This document shows, one piece after another, positions 35,020-43,390 of a stretch of 64,000 nucleotides of DNA; position 1 is the stretch's first letter, and each line of letters begins with the position of its first letter. A program made the position numbers and the translations under genes. The notes beneath the pieces were generated by a model. It ran no database searches. It was not told the DNA's origin and saw nothing but the letters and a program-made list of their open reading frames with translations. Source of the DNA: Alloprevotella rava (GTDB taxonomy: Bacteria > Bacteroidota > Bacteroidia > Bacteroidales > Bacteroidaceae); NCBI RefSeq assembly GCF_014195585.1, contig NZ_JACICA010000009.1, positions 1 through 64,000 on the forward strand, in the 5' to 3' direction.

Positions 35020-36081
35020 ATGAGCAATTATAGATTCAAATTAGAACCATATAAAGGTGTGCGCACACGCCACACCTGCCCAGCCTGCGAACGTCCCAGA
35101 TGCTTTGCTCGCTACATAGACACAGAGGGAAAAATCGAGTTCCCTGATAACGTAGGACGTTGCGATCACGAACAGCGTTGTGGCTACCACTTGACACCCA
35201 AAGATTACTTTACCGAGCATTCATTAGCGAAAGAAGAGTTGTATTCGTCTGATAGCACCGACTACAAACCGACACCAATCACTCTACCGCCATCCTTCAT
35301 TGAGAAAGCAACGATGGAGCAGACCTTGAGAGGATATAAGCATAACAACCTCTATTGCTTTCTTTCCGAACAACTTGGAGAGGACGAAGCACTCCAATTG
35401 GTACATCGTTATCACGTTGGCACATCTAAACATTGGGAAGGAGCAACCATATTCTGGCAGATAGACACTATCGGAAGAGTCAGAACAGGCAAGATTATGC
35501 TCTACAATCCAGAGACTGGCAAGCGAGTAAAGCAACCTTTCAACCACATCACATGGGTACATAGTCTGCTCAAATCTCCAAACTACAACCTTAGTCAATG
35601 CTTTTTCGGAGAACATCTTCTTGATGCCGACAAGCAGAAACCAATCGCTCTGGTTGAGAGCGAAAAGACGGCACTTATTGCCTCTCATTATCTACCTCAA
35701 TATCTGTGGCTGGCAACTAGCGGAAAGCATGGATGTTTCAAAAGCAGCAATCTCGTCCCCCTCTTCGGGCGTCAGGTAGTTCTCTTTCCCGACCTCGGAG
35801 CAACGGACTATTGGCAAGAGAAACTAAAGATGATGCAGAGCCTCGGAATGGAGGTGCAGCTCTTTGATTATTTGGAGAAACACGCTCCTCTTCAAGACCA
35901 GCAAGCTGGCTGCGATATTGCCGATTATCTCCTCCAAATCAAAACACAAACTAGTGTGCTGAAAGACCTCATTCGGCAAAATCCCAACCTCCAACTTTTG
36001 GTTGATAAACTCGGGCTTCAGGTCGTGAAAGAGCAAAGATTGGCACAACCTCTTCCACAGAAGAGAAGACTGCATAGGTAG
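35020..36081 (+). CDS. Zn-ribbon/Toprim primase-like protein of mobilizable element
   Basis: A 353-residue protein with an N-terminal zinc ribbon (HTCPACERPRCFARY and VGRCDHEQRCGYH) and a Toprim-like region. The acidic residue lies in IALVESEKTALIAS, followed by LWLATSGKHGCF and VVLFPDLGATDYW. This layout matches the small primase-like proteins of Bacteroides mobilizable transposons. It probably primes DNA synthesis of the excised element together with the DUF3987 protein. ATG 35020 (MSNYRFKLEPYKG) is preferred; the in-frame ATG-like start at 34996 overlaps the inverted repeat. Confidence 0.78.
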   Translation: MSNYRFKLEPYKGVRTRHTCPACERPRCFARYIDTEGKIEFPDNVGRCDHEQRCGYHLTPKDYFTEHSLAKEELYSSDSTDYKPTPITLPPSFIEKATMEQTLRGYKHNNLYCFLSEQLGEDEALQLVHRYHVGTSKHWEGATIFWQIDTIGRVRTGKIMLYNPETGKRVKQPFNHITWVHSLLKSPNYNLSQCFFGEHLLDADKQKPIALVESEKTALIASHYLPQYLWLATSGKHGCFKSSNLVPLFGRQVVLFPDLGATDYWQEKLKMMQSLGMEVQLFDYLEKHAPLQDQQAGCDIADYLLQIKTQTSVLKDLIRQNPNLQLLVDKLGLQVVKEQRLAQPLPQKRRLHR

Positions 36082-36095
36082 AGAAGCAAGTTTGT

Positions 36096-36114
36096 GTTTT
36101 GGGTAACCCAAAAC
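36096..36114. other. Candidate oriT palindrome
   Basis: GTTTTGGGT and ACCCAAAAC are perfect reverse complements around a single A. They lie just upstream of mobC, the usual place for an origin of transfer in mobilizable elements. An inverted repeat beside a nick site is typical of oriT, but the nick itself cannot be placed. It could also be a MobC operator. Confidence 0.5.
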
Positions 36115-36121
36115 CTACTCA

Positions 36122-36535
36122 ATGCCCATCAAACAAGGCGAAATAATCCCGATGGTCTCATCAATAAAAACGAAAGAAACAATGACAACAGAAGACAAAA
36201 AGAAAGGGGGACGCCCCACTAAAAAACTATCCGAGAAGAGAAGCTATTCCGTCCTACTCAAACTGAATACGATGGAGTACTTCACCCTCAAAAGTAAAGC
36301 CTCAGAGGCTGGTATCAATAAGAATGAATTTCTGAGAATGCTCATCTCAGAAAGTTCCATCAAGCCCAGAGTTACGCCTGAGCAGATGCGAGAGATACGC
36401 CAGCTCTCAGGCATAGCAAACAACATCAACCAAATTGCTCATCGCCTTCACACTTTTGGGATCTCTACCATATCGACTGAGTTACGAATGCTCAAGCTTT
36501 TAGTTGATGAACAGCTCAAAGCTCTGAAATCATGA
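36122..36535 (+). CDS. mobC: MobC-like relaxosome accessory protein
   Basis: The 137-residue basic protein has a ribbon-helix-helix start (RSYSVLLKLNTMEYFTLKSK) and the MobC/BfmC-type C-terminal block IRQLSGIANNINQIAHRLHT, which is diagnostic. It binds oriT and helps the relaxase. The start may be ATG 36122 or ATG 36182 (MTTEDKKKGGRPTKK); the second gives the more usual length of 117 residues. Its stop overlaps the mobA start by 4 bp. Confidence 0.88.
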   Translation: MPIKQGEIIPMVSSIKTKETMTTEDKKKGGRPTKKLSEKRSYSVLLKLNTMEYFTLKSKASEAGINKNEFLRMLISESSIKPRVTPEQMREIRQLSGIANNINQIAHRLHTFGISTISTELRMLKLLVDEQLKALKS

Positions 36536-37450
36536 TAGTCAAGATAATCAAAGGAACATCCTTTTCTGGAGTGCTTGCCTATGTCCTCGGGAAGCAAGAG
36601 GGAAAAGCGAGAGTTCTCTATGCAGAAGGAGTTAGGAGGGATGCTTCGTCTCACGAGATAGCCAACGACTTTGCACTACAAGCCTCAATGCGTCCTAATG
36701 TGAAGAAGCCTGTCTGTCATACCATCCTGAGTTTCTCGGCTGAAGATGCTGGACGACTGGACGATGAATAACTTAGCACTACAATACTTGCAGAAAATGG
36801 GCTACGGAGATACTCAGTACCTCATTGTGCGCCACCTTGACAGAGAGCATCCCCACGTACACATCTGTATCAATCGTATAGACAACAACGGGAAAACAAT
36901 TTCCGACAGCAACGAGAAGTATCGCTCAACAAAGATCTGCAAAGAAATCACCGAGGCTAACCAGTTGAAATGGGGCGAAGGAAAAGAGGCAGTAAAACGT
37001 CATAGGCTTCGAGGGAATGACCGACTTCTGTATGAAATCTTCGATACTATCAGAGCCGTATTACCTCGATGCCAGAATTGGGACGAACTCTCTTCCGCTC
37101 TGAAACGCCAAGGGATAGACATACAATTCAAGACAAAAGGACAGAGCGATCAGGTAGAGGGCATACTCTTCAGCAAAGATGGCGTAAGTTTTAGTGGTTC
37201 ACACATCGACCGCTCATGTAGCTACTCCAAACTCACCTTTGCTTTAGAACAGAATGCAAAGCAAGCTCTTTCTTCGCCTCACCCCTCTTCTGAAACAGAA
37301 AGTTTTATCGGAGAGCTGGGTGAAGCCATAGAAGACCTTGGCGAGGGTCTTTTCGATAGCAATGCGCCTGCCGTAGATGTCGCAGAACTCGTATTCCAAC
37401 GTAAACTAAGAAATCAAGCTAATAAGAAACTAAAACGTAGAAGATTATGA
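36532..37450 (+). pseudogene. mobA: MobA-type relaxase split by a frameshift
   Basis: The relaxase should nick oriT and pilot the DNA strand. Its N-terminal part, with the probable catalytic Tyr in SGVLAYVLGKQEGKAR, is read from 36532 and stops at 36771 after SAEDAGRLDDE. The rest continues in the +1 frame as MNNLALQYLQKMGYGDTQYL and the HUH motif DREHPHVHICINRID, ending at 37450. In intact homologues these parts are one chain, so a small indel near 36765 has separated Tyr from HUH. ATG 36746 could restart translation and give a 234-residue C-terminal piece. No slippery sequence is seen, so programmed frameshifting is unlikely. A sequencing error must be excluded. Confidence 0.8.
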
Positions 37451-38142
37451 ACGACCAAATGAACATCCTCCTAGAAGTACTCGAGGAAATCAAGCAACAG
37501 AACAGAGAACTCAAAACGAGTATCTCCAACCTTGCATCTCAACCAATCTCAACAACTACATCATCAGAAGAGGACGGCATCTCTCTTACGGATGTAGCAC
37601 GCCTCATCGGGCAAAAGATTGAGATAGATGGCAAATTCAAGAATGAACTAACAGATGTCGCTATCGTCCTTGGTAAACGAATCCGAGAAATCAAAGATGA
37701 CATCACAAAGACTCAAGAGCAACAAGCCGAAAACATTGCCTCTCTATCCGAGAAAATCCAAGAAACTCAATCTCCTCCAGAGATCAAGAAGTACTACCTC
37801 TTTGATGTCAAGCGATGGATGGAGTGGCTCATCTGGGGTATATCAATCATTCTCCTCACTTGCACTATCGGCTGGGCAGTGTATCTTCGCAATGCCAATC
37901 AGACTCTCGAAAGCTATGCTCTCCGCTACCGCATCATACGTATGGAGCAAGGCTATAATAGCCCCACTATCGCCCATCTCGACAGTCTCTTCTCTTCCGA
38001 AGACTCCTCCGACTCCATTCACCAACTACGCCACCAAGTCAGCAATTACGAACTCGCAGTCCAACGCCAAGCCGAACTGCAAATCAAACAACAACAGCTA
38101 TCTAAGGAATGGGCAGAAATATCTATGAGGCTAAATAAGTAA
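37447..38142 (+). CDS. Hypothetical coiled-coil membrane protein of the mobilization region
   Basis: A 231-residue protein not assigned to a known family. The first 110 residues are polar and helical (MNDQMNILLEVLEEIKQQNR and KTQEQQAENIASLSEKIQ), forming probable coiled coils. One transmembrane helix follows (EWLIWGISIILLTCTIGWAV near residue 130). The C-terminal 80 residues are again helical with Gln-rich heptads. It overlaps mobA by 4 bp, so it is translated with the relaxase. A role in coupling the relaxosome to a membrane transfer complex is plausible but unproven. A terminator follows at once. Confidence 0.7.
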   Translation: MNDQMNILLEVLEEIKQQNRELKTSISNLASQPISTTTSSEEDGISLTDVARLIGQKIEIDGKFKNELTDVAIVLGKRIREIKDDITKTQEQQAENIASLSEKIQETQSPPEIKKYYLFDVKRWMEWLIWGISIILLTCTIGWAVYLRNANQTLESYALRYRIIRMEQGYNSPTIAHLDSLFSSEDSSDSIHQLRHQVSNYELAVQRQAELQIKQQQLSKEWAEISMRLNK

Positions 38143-38146
38143 AGAT

Positions 38147-38190
38147 CCCCACTCACGAGCGATTGCTTAATGAGTGGGGAGTTATTTTGA
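38147..38190 (+). terminator. Intrinsic terminator of the mobilization operon
   Basis: CCCCACTCA at 38147-38155 pairs perfectly with TGAGTGGGG at 38171-38179, followed by AGTTATTTT. It lies 5 bp after the stop of the membrane protein gene. It marks the right end of the plus-strand mobilization module. Confidence 0.8.
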
Positions 38191-38244
38191 TATAGTATTT
38201 TTGGGGCAAAGCTATTCAAGTATACACAATACTTATATTAAGTA

Positions 38245-39414
38245 ACCCCAATTCGGGATAAGCAGTTCTTCTTTTTCCTCAAAAAAAGTTTTAATAAAAG
38301 CCTAAAAAGAGGATTGTTTTTTGTATATTTACTGTTGATAATCAATCATATAACAAAATAACAATCCTCATGAAACTTGTCAGCAAAGTTACGGAAATCT
38401 ATTGTATTGCAGATGATTTCTGCAAAGAATATAATTTAGAATTGAACAAAACCTCTCTTTCGCTCTCAAATCCCTCTGCCAATAGTCCAAAACATCGCAA
38501 GAGAAAAGGGCGGATGAGTGATGCTGAAATGATCACAATTCTTATTTTGTTCCACAGCAATACATTTCGGAATTTCAAACATTTCTATCTCTTTTATGTT
38601 TGCCGAGAACTAAAAAAAGAGTTTCCCAATCTACTCTCTTATACACGCTTTGTTGAGCGTATACCTCGTGTTGCAATACCCCTATTGCTCTTTCTCAAAC
38701 TGGGATTAATGGGAGAATGCACAGGGATAACCTTTATCGATTCTACACGTATTCCTGTGTGCGACAACAAGAGACAATCCCGTAATCGCGTATTCAAAGG
38801 TTATGCCCAAAAGGGGAAAAGTACGATGGGATGGTACTATGGATTCAAACTTCATCTTTTGTGTAATGAACGAGGAGAACTACTCAATTTTGCTCTAACC
38901 CGAGCCAATGTAGACGACCGTAACCCAAAAGTATTCAACGATTTGACGAAGGATCTGTTTGGAAAATTATATGCCGATAAAGGTTATATTTCTCAATCAC
39001 TTTTTGCTTTACTCTTTGATAGAGGTGTACACATCGTAACAGGAATACGGACTAATATGAAGAACAGATTAATGGATGTGCATGATAAAATCATGCTTCG
39101 CAAGAGAAGTATCATAGAGACTATCAATGATATGTTGAAGAACATTGCACAGATAGTTCACACACGCCATAGAAGTATCTCTAATTTCATCGTTAACCTT
39201 TTAGCTGGCATAGCTGCATATGCTTTCTACGACACAAAGCCTTCCATCAATATGGAGTTTGAGAGGGATGCAAAGCAGGGTGTAAAACAGCTCACGTTAT
39301 TCTAACCTATAATTTGCGTGAAACAATTATACTTCGGTTTTAGGTCAAGGCCGAAAGGATGCGTGTGCGGTTTAAGAAACTCATGAAAGAGCGGTTCTTA
39401 AACCGAATTGGGGT
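38245..39414 (+). mobile_element. Intact IS982-family insertion sequence (1170 bp)
   Basis: The left end begins ACCCCAATTCGG and the right end, read from the other strand, has the same 12 bases. A 5-bp direct duplication AAGTA flanks both sides (38240-38244 and 39415-39419). A single full transposase gene lies inside. The clean duplication means this copy inserted recently and without rearrangement. Related fragments or ends occur at 14005, 23844, 50887 and 51352. Confidence 0.92.
38370..39305 (+). CDS. IS982-family transposase
   Basis: The 311-residue DDE transposase matches the IS982 family in length and motif spacing. The first Asp is in GITFIDSTRIPVCDNKRQ, the second in LYADKGYISQSL, and the Glu is in RSIIETINDMLKNIAQ. 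The central block FKGYAQKGKSTMGWYYGFKL is characteristic. No frameshift or stop interrupts it, so it is probably active and could also mobilise the MITE at 23844, whose ends it should recognise. Translation starts at ATG 38370, 125 bp inside the left end. Confidence 0.93.
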   Translation: MKLVSKVTEIYCIADDFCKEYNLELNKTSLSLSNPSANSPKHRKRKGRMSDAEMITILILFHSNTFRNFKHFYLFYVCRELKKEFPNLLSYTRFVERIPRVAIPLLLFLKLGLMGECTGITFIDSTRIPVCDNKRQSRNRVFKGYAQKGKSTMGWYYGFKLHLLCNERGELLNFALTRANVDDRNPKVFNDLTKDLFGKLYADKGYISQSLFALLFDRGVHIVTGIRTNMKNRLMDVHDKIMLRKRSIIETINDMLKNIAQIVHTRHRSISNFIVNLLAGIAAYAFYDTKPSINMEFERDAKQGVKQLTLF

Positions 39415-40369
39415 AAGTAGGTAATTCTATCTCGTATCTCCAAACTCGGGCAATGCCATCGGAATTATCTACAATGTATTGTTGACAAAAAGGGTAGATA
39501 AGATTGATACTTTTCTCCCAACCCAGTTCCCAAAGAAAGTAAAGAGCCATACCAATAGCATGTGGTTTTGTTGAAAGTGGAGCTAAATAGATACTTGTAA
39601 AATTCTTATGACTGCTATTTTGTTGTCTCTGAATATATTCATTGATAGCCTGAGCTGTAACAAATGGGTCATAAGCTGGTGCATAGATATTAGAATCCAT
39701 ATCTTTAAAGCACTCTGTAGCAATTGCTTCCTCAGCTTTATACGCACGAAGAATATTTTCTTGAAACATACCTGGACTAACAGCTGGGAAACCAAATAGA
39801 AGGACCTTCTTCTTACAACTCTTACGGTCATTAGCGACATCTGCAATACGGCTATGATCATATCCTGCTGCAATTATTAAGAGATCATTATCATTGCGGG
39901 ATGTATTAAGCCCTTTCATTCCCTCAATTAGCTTTACCTCGTTAAATATATCTGAGAATCGAGTATTTTCGGCTTCTCTGTACAAAGTTGGTTCTGTATA
40001 GATAATATCAAACTTTTTGATTTTAAATGCAACCATACATCTCATAAGATACATTAGATATGGGATTTTAAATCCCGTTGCATCAACACATATACGTTTA
40101 CCTATCAACTTAAAATCTTTAAGTGCCTGCATAAATGTTGCATAGTCTTCATTAGCACTTATCTTGATTTTCTCTTTTCCAGATAGAAATAAATCAGGAC
40201 CATCCTCAGTAGAAAAGAACCAAACCTTTCGGTCTGTTGGAATATGTTCTGAGGGCTCAATTACTCGATGTGAATTTACGTAACTTGAGATGAATAAATC
40301 ATATTTAGGCAGCAATTTAAGCTCTGCTACATTCTTATAGTTGCTCTTATAAAAATAGGAATAATTCAT
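39398..40369 (-). CDS. Rossmann-like protein of the defence-like operon, CARF-like motif
   Basis: This 323-residue protein is not in a family I can name. It alternates short hydrophobic strands and helices: KRICVDATGFKIPYLMYLM, FDIIYTEPTLYRE, NDLLIIAAGYDHSRIADVA, KKVLLFGFPAVSPGMF, NIYAPAYDPFVTAQAI, FTSIYLAPLSTKPHAIGMAL. The last, at 263-273, resembles the GTKP-type loop of CARF nucleotide-binding domains; the match is weak. It is the last gene of a four-gene operon and overlaps the ATPase gene by 4 bp. The final residues YPNSV are encoded by the IS982 right end. Without the IS, the frame would stop right after IELPT, so the insertion only adds five residues. Confidence 0.75.
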   Translation of the reverse strand: MNYSYFYKSNYKNVAELKLLPKYDLFISSYVNSHRVIEPSEHIPTDRKVWFFSTEDGPDLFLSGKEKIKISANEDYATFMQALKDFKLIGKRICVDATGFKIPYLMYLMRCMVAFKIKKFDIIYTEPTLYREAENTRFSDIFNEVKLIEGMKGLNTSRNDNDLLIIAAGYDHSRIADVANDRKSCKKKVLLFGFPAVSPGMFQENILRAYKAEEAIATECFKDMDSNIYAPAYDPFVTAQAINEYIQRQQNSSHKNFTSIYLAPLSTKPHAIGMALYFLWELGWEKSINLIYPFCQQYIVDNSDGIARVWRYEIELPTYPNSV

Positions 40370-42387
40370 TGGTCTTTAAAATCAAATAGAGATTTAGATT
40401 GTACTTCTTCCATGTTTATGTTAAATGGGAAATTATATCCCTTCAGTCTTGTAGCTACATAATCATCATACTTATCCTTCATCGTAAGATTGAAAAAAAG
40501 TTCAGCTATTTCTGCTGTAAAATTTACCGCACCTCTTTTCGCTAACGCTAACTCATATTTAGGATATAAAATTGTATTCAATGTATATACATGAGTTTTA
40601 TTGTCTGAGTTAATTTGTCTACGTTCGTCAGTCTGCACGATATATGAATAGCTTACAAGGATCTCAAATATCTGACGTGCTGGTTCTGATAATTCGCTTG
40701 CATTCAATGTGAAGATATTAATACTGCATTGAGGTGGAACATCTGAAAAACGAGCCTTTCTCAAATAGTTTCCTATTCTCATAATTGCATCTGTAGCATG
40801 CACTTTGTCCTGTGATGGTATTCTATTCTCTTCAAAGAACCAATCGTATGTGCTCTCTATACCTATGCGCTGAGAGCGTATGGAAAGTTTTCGTCCTTCC
40901 TCAAAAGGAATCTTCCCTGTATTATAATATTGGTTATTAAACGCGGCTTTAAGTAAGCAAAGAATAGTACGAGGAGTACCACATGACAGATCAATCAACT
41001 TATCAATACCATTGTAAGGAATCTCCACTCTTCCTTCTCTTGCTAAGCTGTCTATAAGATCCTTTTTATATTTTTCAAGGACTCTTGCATGTTGCGTGTC
41101 TTTATCCTTATTTTCGTAATAACGCTTTGCTGAATCACGTATTTCTTTGGACGATTTAATTAAATCGTCTAAGGAATCGTTTCGCTTCCATTTTTTTATG
41201 GCTCTATACATCAGCATGATACTGGTTCTTTCTAATAGAATATCATCAGGAAAGGAAATATTGTCCATGATTATTTTAGCAGCATCATCATCGATATTAA
41301 GTTTCTTGATATTTGTATCCAGATAGGCAAGAGCCGATCTACTTTGCTTATCTTTCTTCTCAGCAACGGCACGGATAATATCATCGTTTGTTTGTTCTTC
41401 AATAAGTTCCGAAATCTTGAAATTTTTCGCAAGAGAGATGCCACTATTATATAATCTATTTTCAAGAATGCTTGTTACATACTGACGATACCCCTTATAG
41501 TCACGGAGAAATTCATCTAAAACCACGCCTTTAAATTCTGAACCATCACGATTTTCCTCCACTCCTTTAAGAGTTTTAAGTGTTCTAATGCCATATGGTC
41601 GAGTCCCAATTCTAAATGTGCAAGCTACAGGCTTTTCTCTTATCAATGTTTGTATCAACTGCTGCTGAGTAACAGAGAAATTCTCCATTTCATCGATAAG
41701 ATACAGGATATATTTATTGCTGAAGAACTTTACTTTTGATCTTAGCAATGCTGGAATACCGTATGTCAAACTAGAATGAGATAAAAGGATTTCCACATCA
41801 GGTTTATCCTGCCCCAGGAACATAAAGTTCTGAACTTGGTAGTCAACATTTCTTTGAAGTTCAAGGAAGTACGCATTTAATTCTTTGAATGAATAAATTC
41901 CGTCTTTAGGTTTTAAAAATATTTCTAATATGTCACTAACGATTGATGACTCATCAACATCCCCCAATGAGCCATTCTCTTGCAAGTCAATAAGGACATC
42001 AAGCAATCTTTCACCAATCCATAGTTCCCAGAAATAAGAATATAGAAGAGCCCACATATCATCAGATATGTTCTTCCCGCTAAATTTATCAGAGTTGAAG
42101 CCACTGCAGCGAATATATATACCGATGAATTTCTCATTGGCTAATCCCATTTGCATTGTATTGGATTCTGCTTTGCAACGAATTTTCTGCAACTCATAGG
42201 AGAAATATTTCATCACATGAGTTTTGCCACTACCTTTACTTCCGACTATAATCTTAGGCATAAGAGACTCTGGTTCAATCAAAGTATTGAAACCATGGTT
42301 TTCTTTATCAAGATCTACCCAATACTTATAAATATCGTCATTGGTATAGTCTACCGCTTTTGTGACATCGAAAGGGTTCTTAATCAT
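40366..42387 (-). CDS. ORC/CDC6-type AAA+ ATPase of the defence-like operon
   Basis: The 673-residue protein has an AAA+ module: Walker A GSKGSGKT at 49-56 and a Walker B-like LIDEMENFSVTQQQLIQTLI near residue 230, followed by the FRIGTRPYGIRTL region, where sensor residues would lie. The Walker A context and overall length fit the ORC-CDC6-like ATPases predicted in bacterial conflict systems next to PRTase-like proteins. The C-terminal 350 residues are helical, with wHTH-like segments (IDLSCGTPRTILCLLKAAF). It probably acts as an NTP-dependent switch or DNA sensor. The start is 3 bp after the stop of the PRTase gene and its stop overlaps the next gene, so the genes are tightly coupled. Confidence 0.8.
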   Translation of the reverse strand: MIKNPFDVTKAVDYTNDDIYKYWVDLDKENHGFNTLIEPESLMPKIIVGSKGSGKTHVMKYFSYELQKIRCKAESNTMQMGLANEKFIGIYIRCSGFNSDKFSGKNISDDMWALLYSYFWELWIGERLLDVLIDLQENGSLGDVDESSIVSDILEIFLKPKDGIYSFKELNAYFLELQRNVDYQVQNFMFLGQDKPDVEILLSHSSLTYGIPALLRSKVKFFSNKYILYLIDEMENFSVTQQQLIQTLIREKPVACTFRIGTRPYGIRTLKTLKGVEENRDGSEFKGVVLDEFLRDYKGYRQYVTSILENRLYNSGISLAKNFKISELIEEQTNDDIIRAVAEKKDKQSRSALAYLDTNIKKLNIDDDAAKIIMDNISFPDDILLERTSIMLMYRAIKKWKRNDSLDDLIKSSKEIRDSAKRYYENKDKDTQHARVLEKYKKDLIDSLAREGRVEIPYNGIDKLIDLSCGTPRTILCLLKAAFNNQYYNTGKIPFEEGRKLSIRSQRIGIESTYDWFFEENRIPSQDKVHATDAIMRIGNYLRKARFSDVPPQCSINIFTLNASELSEPARQIFEILVSYSYIVQTDERRQINSDNKTHVYTLNTILYPKYELALAKRGAVNFTAEIAELFFNLTMKDKYDDYVATRLKGYNFPFNINMEEVQSKSLFDFKDQ

Positions 42388-42390
42388 AAC

Positions 42391-43386
42391 TCAATATTCT
42401 TTATTATAGCGTTTAAAAATCGGTATCCAAATACTTTCTTCTTCATCAAACCAAATTATTGGAAGCGTATTATCTGGCGTATTATGGTGCATGCTTATGA
42501 GTAGCTGACTATTTTTAAAACCAAGTGCAAACTCATCTGCAATTTTTTCGCGAACGGCTTTATCTTTTCCCAAAAGAGATAAATATTTATCCCAAATTTG
42601 ACGGCCATACCGATGTGCTATTCCTTCTGCAACATCTCTTTTATGAATACCATCATTAAAGTACCTTGACTTATCGCCGAAACACTTGTAACTTTCATCT
42701 AGTTCTACTACAGCTTGCGCATCATCATAAAGGCCACTATTTCTAACAACCTCTATACCTTTTGTCGTACCAAAAAGCATTAGATAGGATATTTTCGCCT
42801 CCTTAGCAAAAAAACGAAGATTTGTAACGCACCTATGTACATTCGAAGTATTATTGGTGGCTTGATCTCCTGATCCACAAAGGTCATCAATAAAAACAAA
42901 TCTCTTTACCTCCTTGTATTTCTCTCTCAACTTGGGTTGAAGATTACCATTCCCATCCTTTTCATAAATCACCAAATCATCTGTATTTACAAAGAGATCT
43001 TTTGATATTCTGTTTTCTTGTCGAAAATAATACAGTAAATGCACACCGCTTTCAGAAGGATTACCAACGCCCAAAAATCTGGTACGGTTGAGCTCCTCCC
43101 GATATAAATCCTCTATCAAGTTTGCGTCCAATGTATCAGCATTAGTTCTACGTATATCCTCGACAATTGGATATTGAAAAAGATCTCGATATAGTGATTT
43201 CAAAAGTTGACGAATATTTGAGGAATTAAAAAACATAAGTCGAGAAAGCATATACAATGCATATTCTTTCTCTTCATCGGTCTCAAAATTATTAAGCCAT
43301 TCATCAATCCTAGGCCTCAATGCTCGTGATTCCCATAATGTGGAGTTTAGGATTTCTATTTGCCTATCGTAATCAGTATGTATCAT
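42391..43386 (-). CDS. Phosphoribosyltransferase-like protein of the defence-like operon
   Basis: A 331-residue protein whose central motif RFVFIDDLCGSGDQATN (165-175) has the form of the PRPP-binding loop of type I phosphoribosyltransferases, hydrophobic-DD followed by a GSG turn. The N-terminal 100 residues are helical (LNNFETDEEKEYALYMLSRL). It fits the PRTase-like family that accompanies ORC/CDC6-type ATPases in predicted conflict systems. It may form or cleave a nucleotide, or act as a sensor that has lost activity. ATG 43386 (MIHTDYDRQ) is used; an upstream in-frame ATG at 43419 would overlap the methyltransferase gene by 29 bp. The ATPase gene follows after 3 bp. Confidence 0.78.
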   Translation of the reverse strand: MIHTDYDRQIEILNSTLWESRALRPRIDEWLNNFETDEEKEYALYMLSRLMFFNSSNIRQLLKSLYRDLFQYPIVEDIRRTNADTLDANLIEDLYREELNRTRFLGVGNPSESGVHLLYYFRQENRISKDLFVNTDDLVIYEKDGNGNLQPKLREKYKEVKRFVFIDDLCGSGDQATNNTSNVHRCVTNLRFFAKEAKISYLMLFGTTKGIEVVRNSGLYDDAQAVVELDESYKCFGDKSRYFNDGIHKRDVAEGIAHRYGRQIWDKYLSLLGKDKAVREKIADEFALGFKNSQLLISMHHNTPDNTLPIIWFDEEESIWIPIFKRYNKEY

Positions 43387-43390
43387 TATT

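Noticed and set aside
36746-36771. Programmed frameshift in mobA
   Set aside because: There is no slippery heptamer or downstream stem at the overlap, so a disabling indel is more likely.
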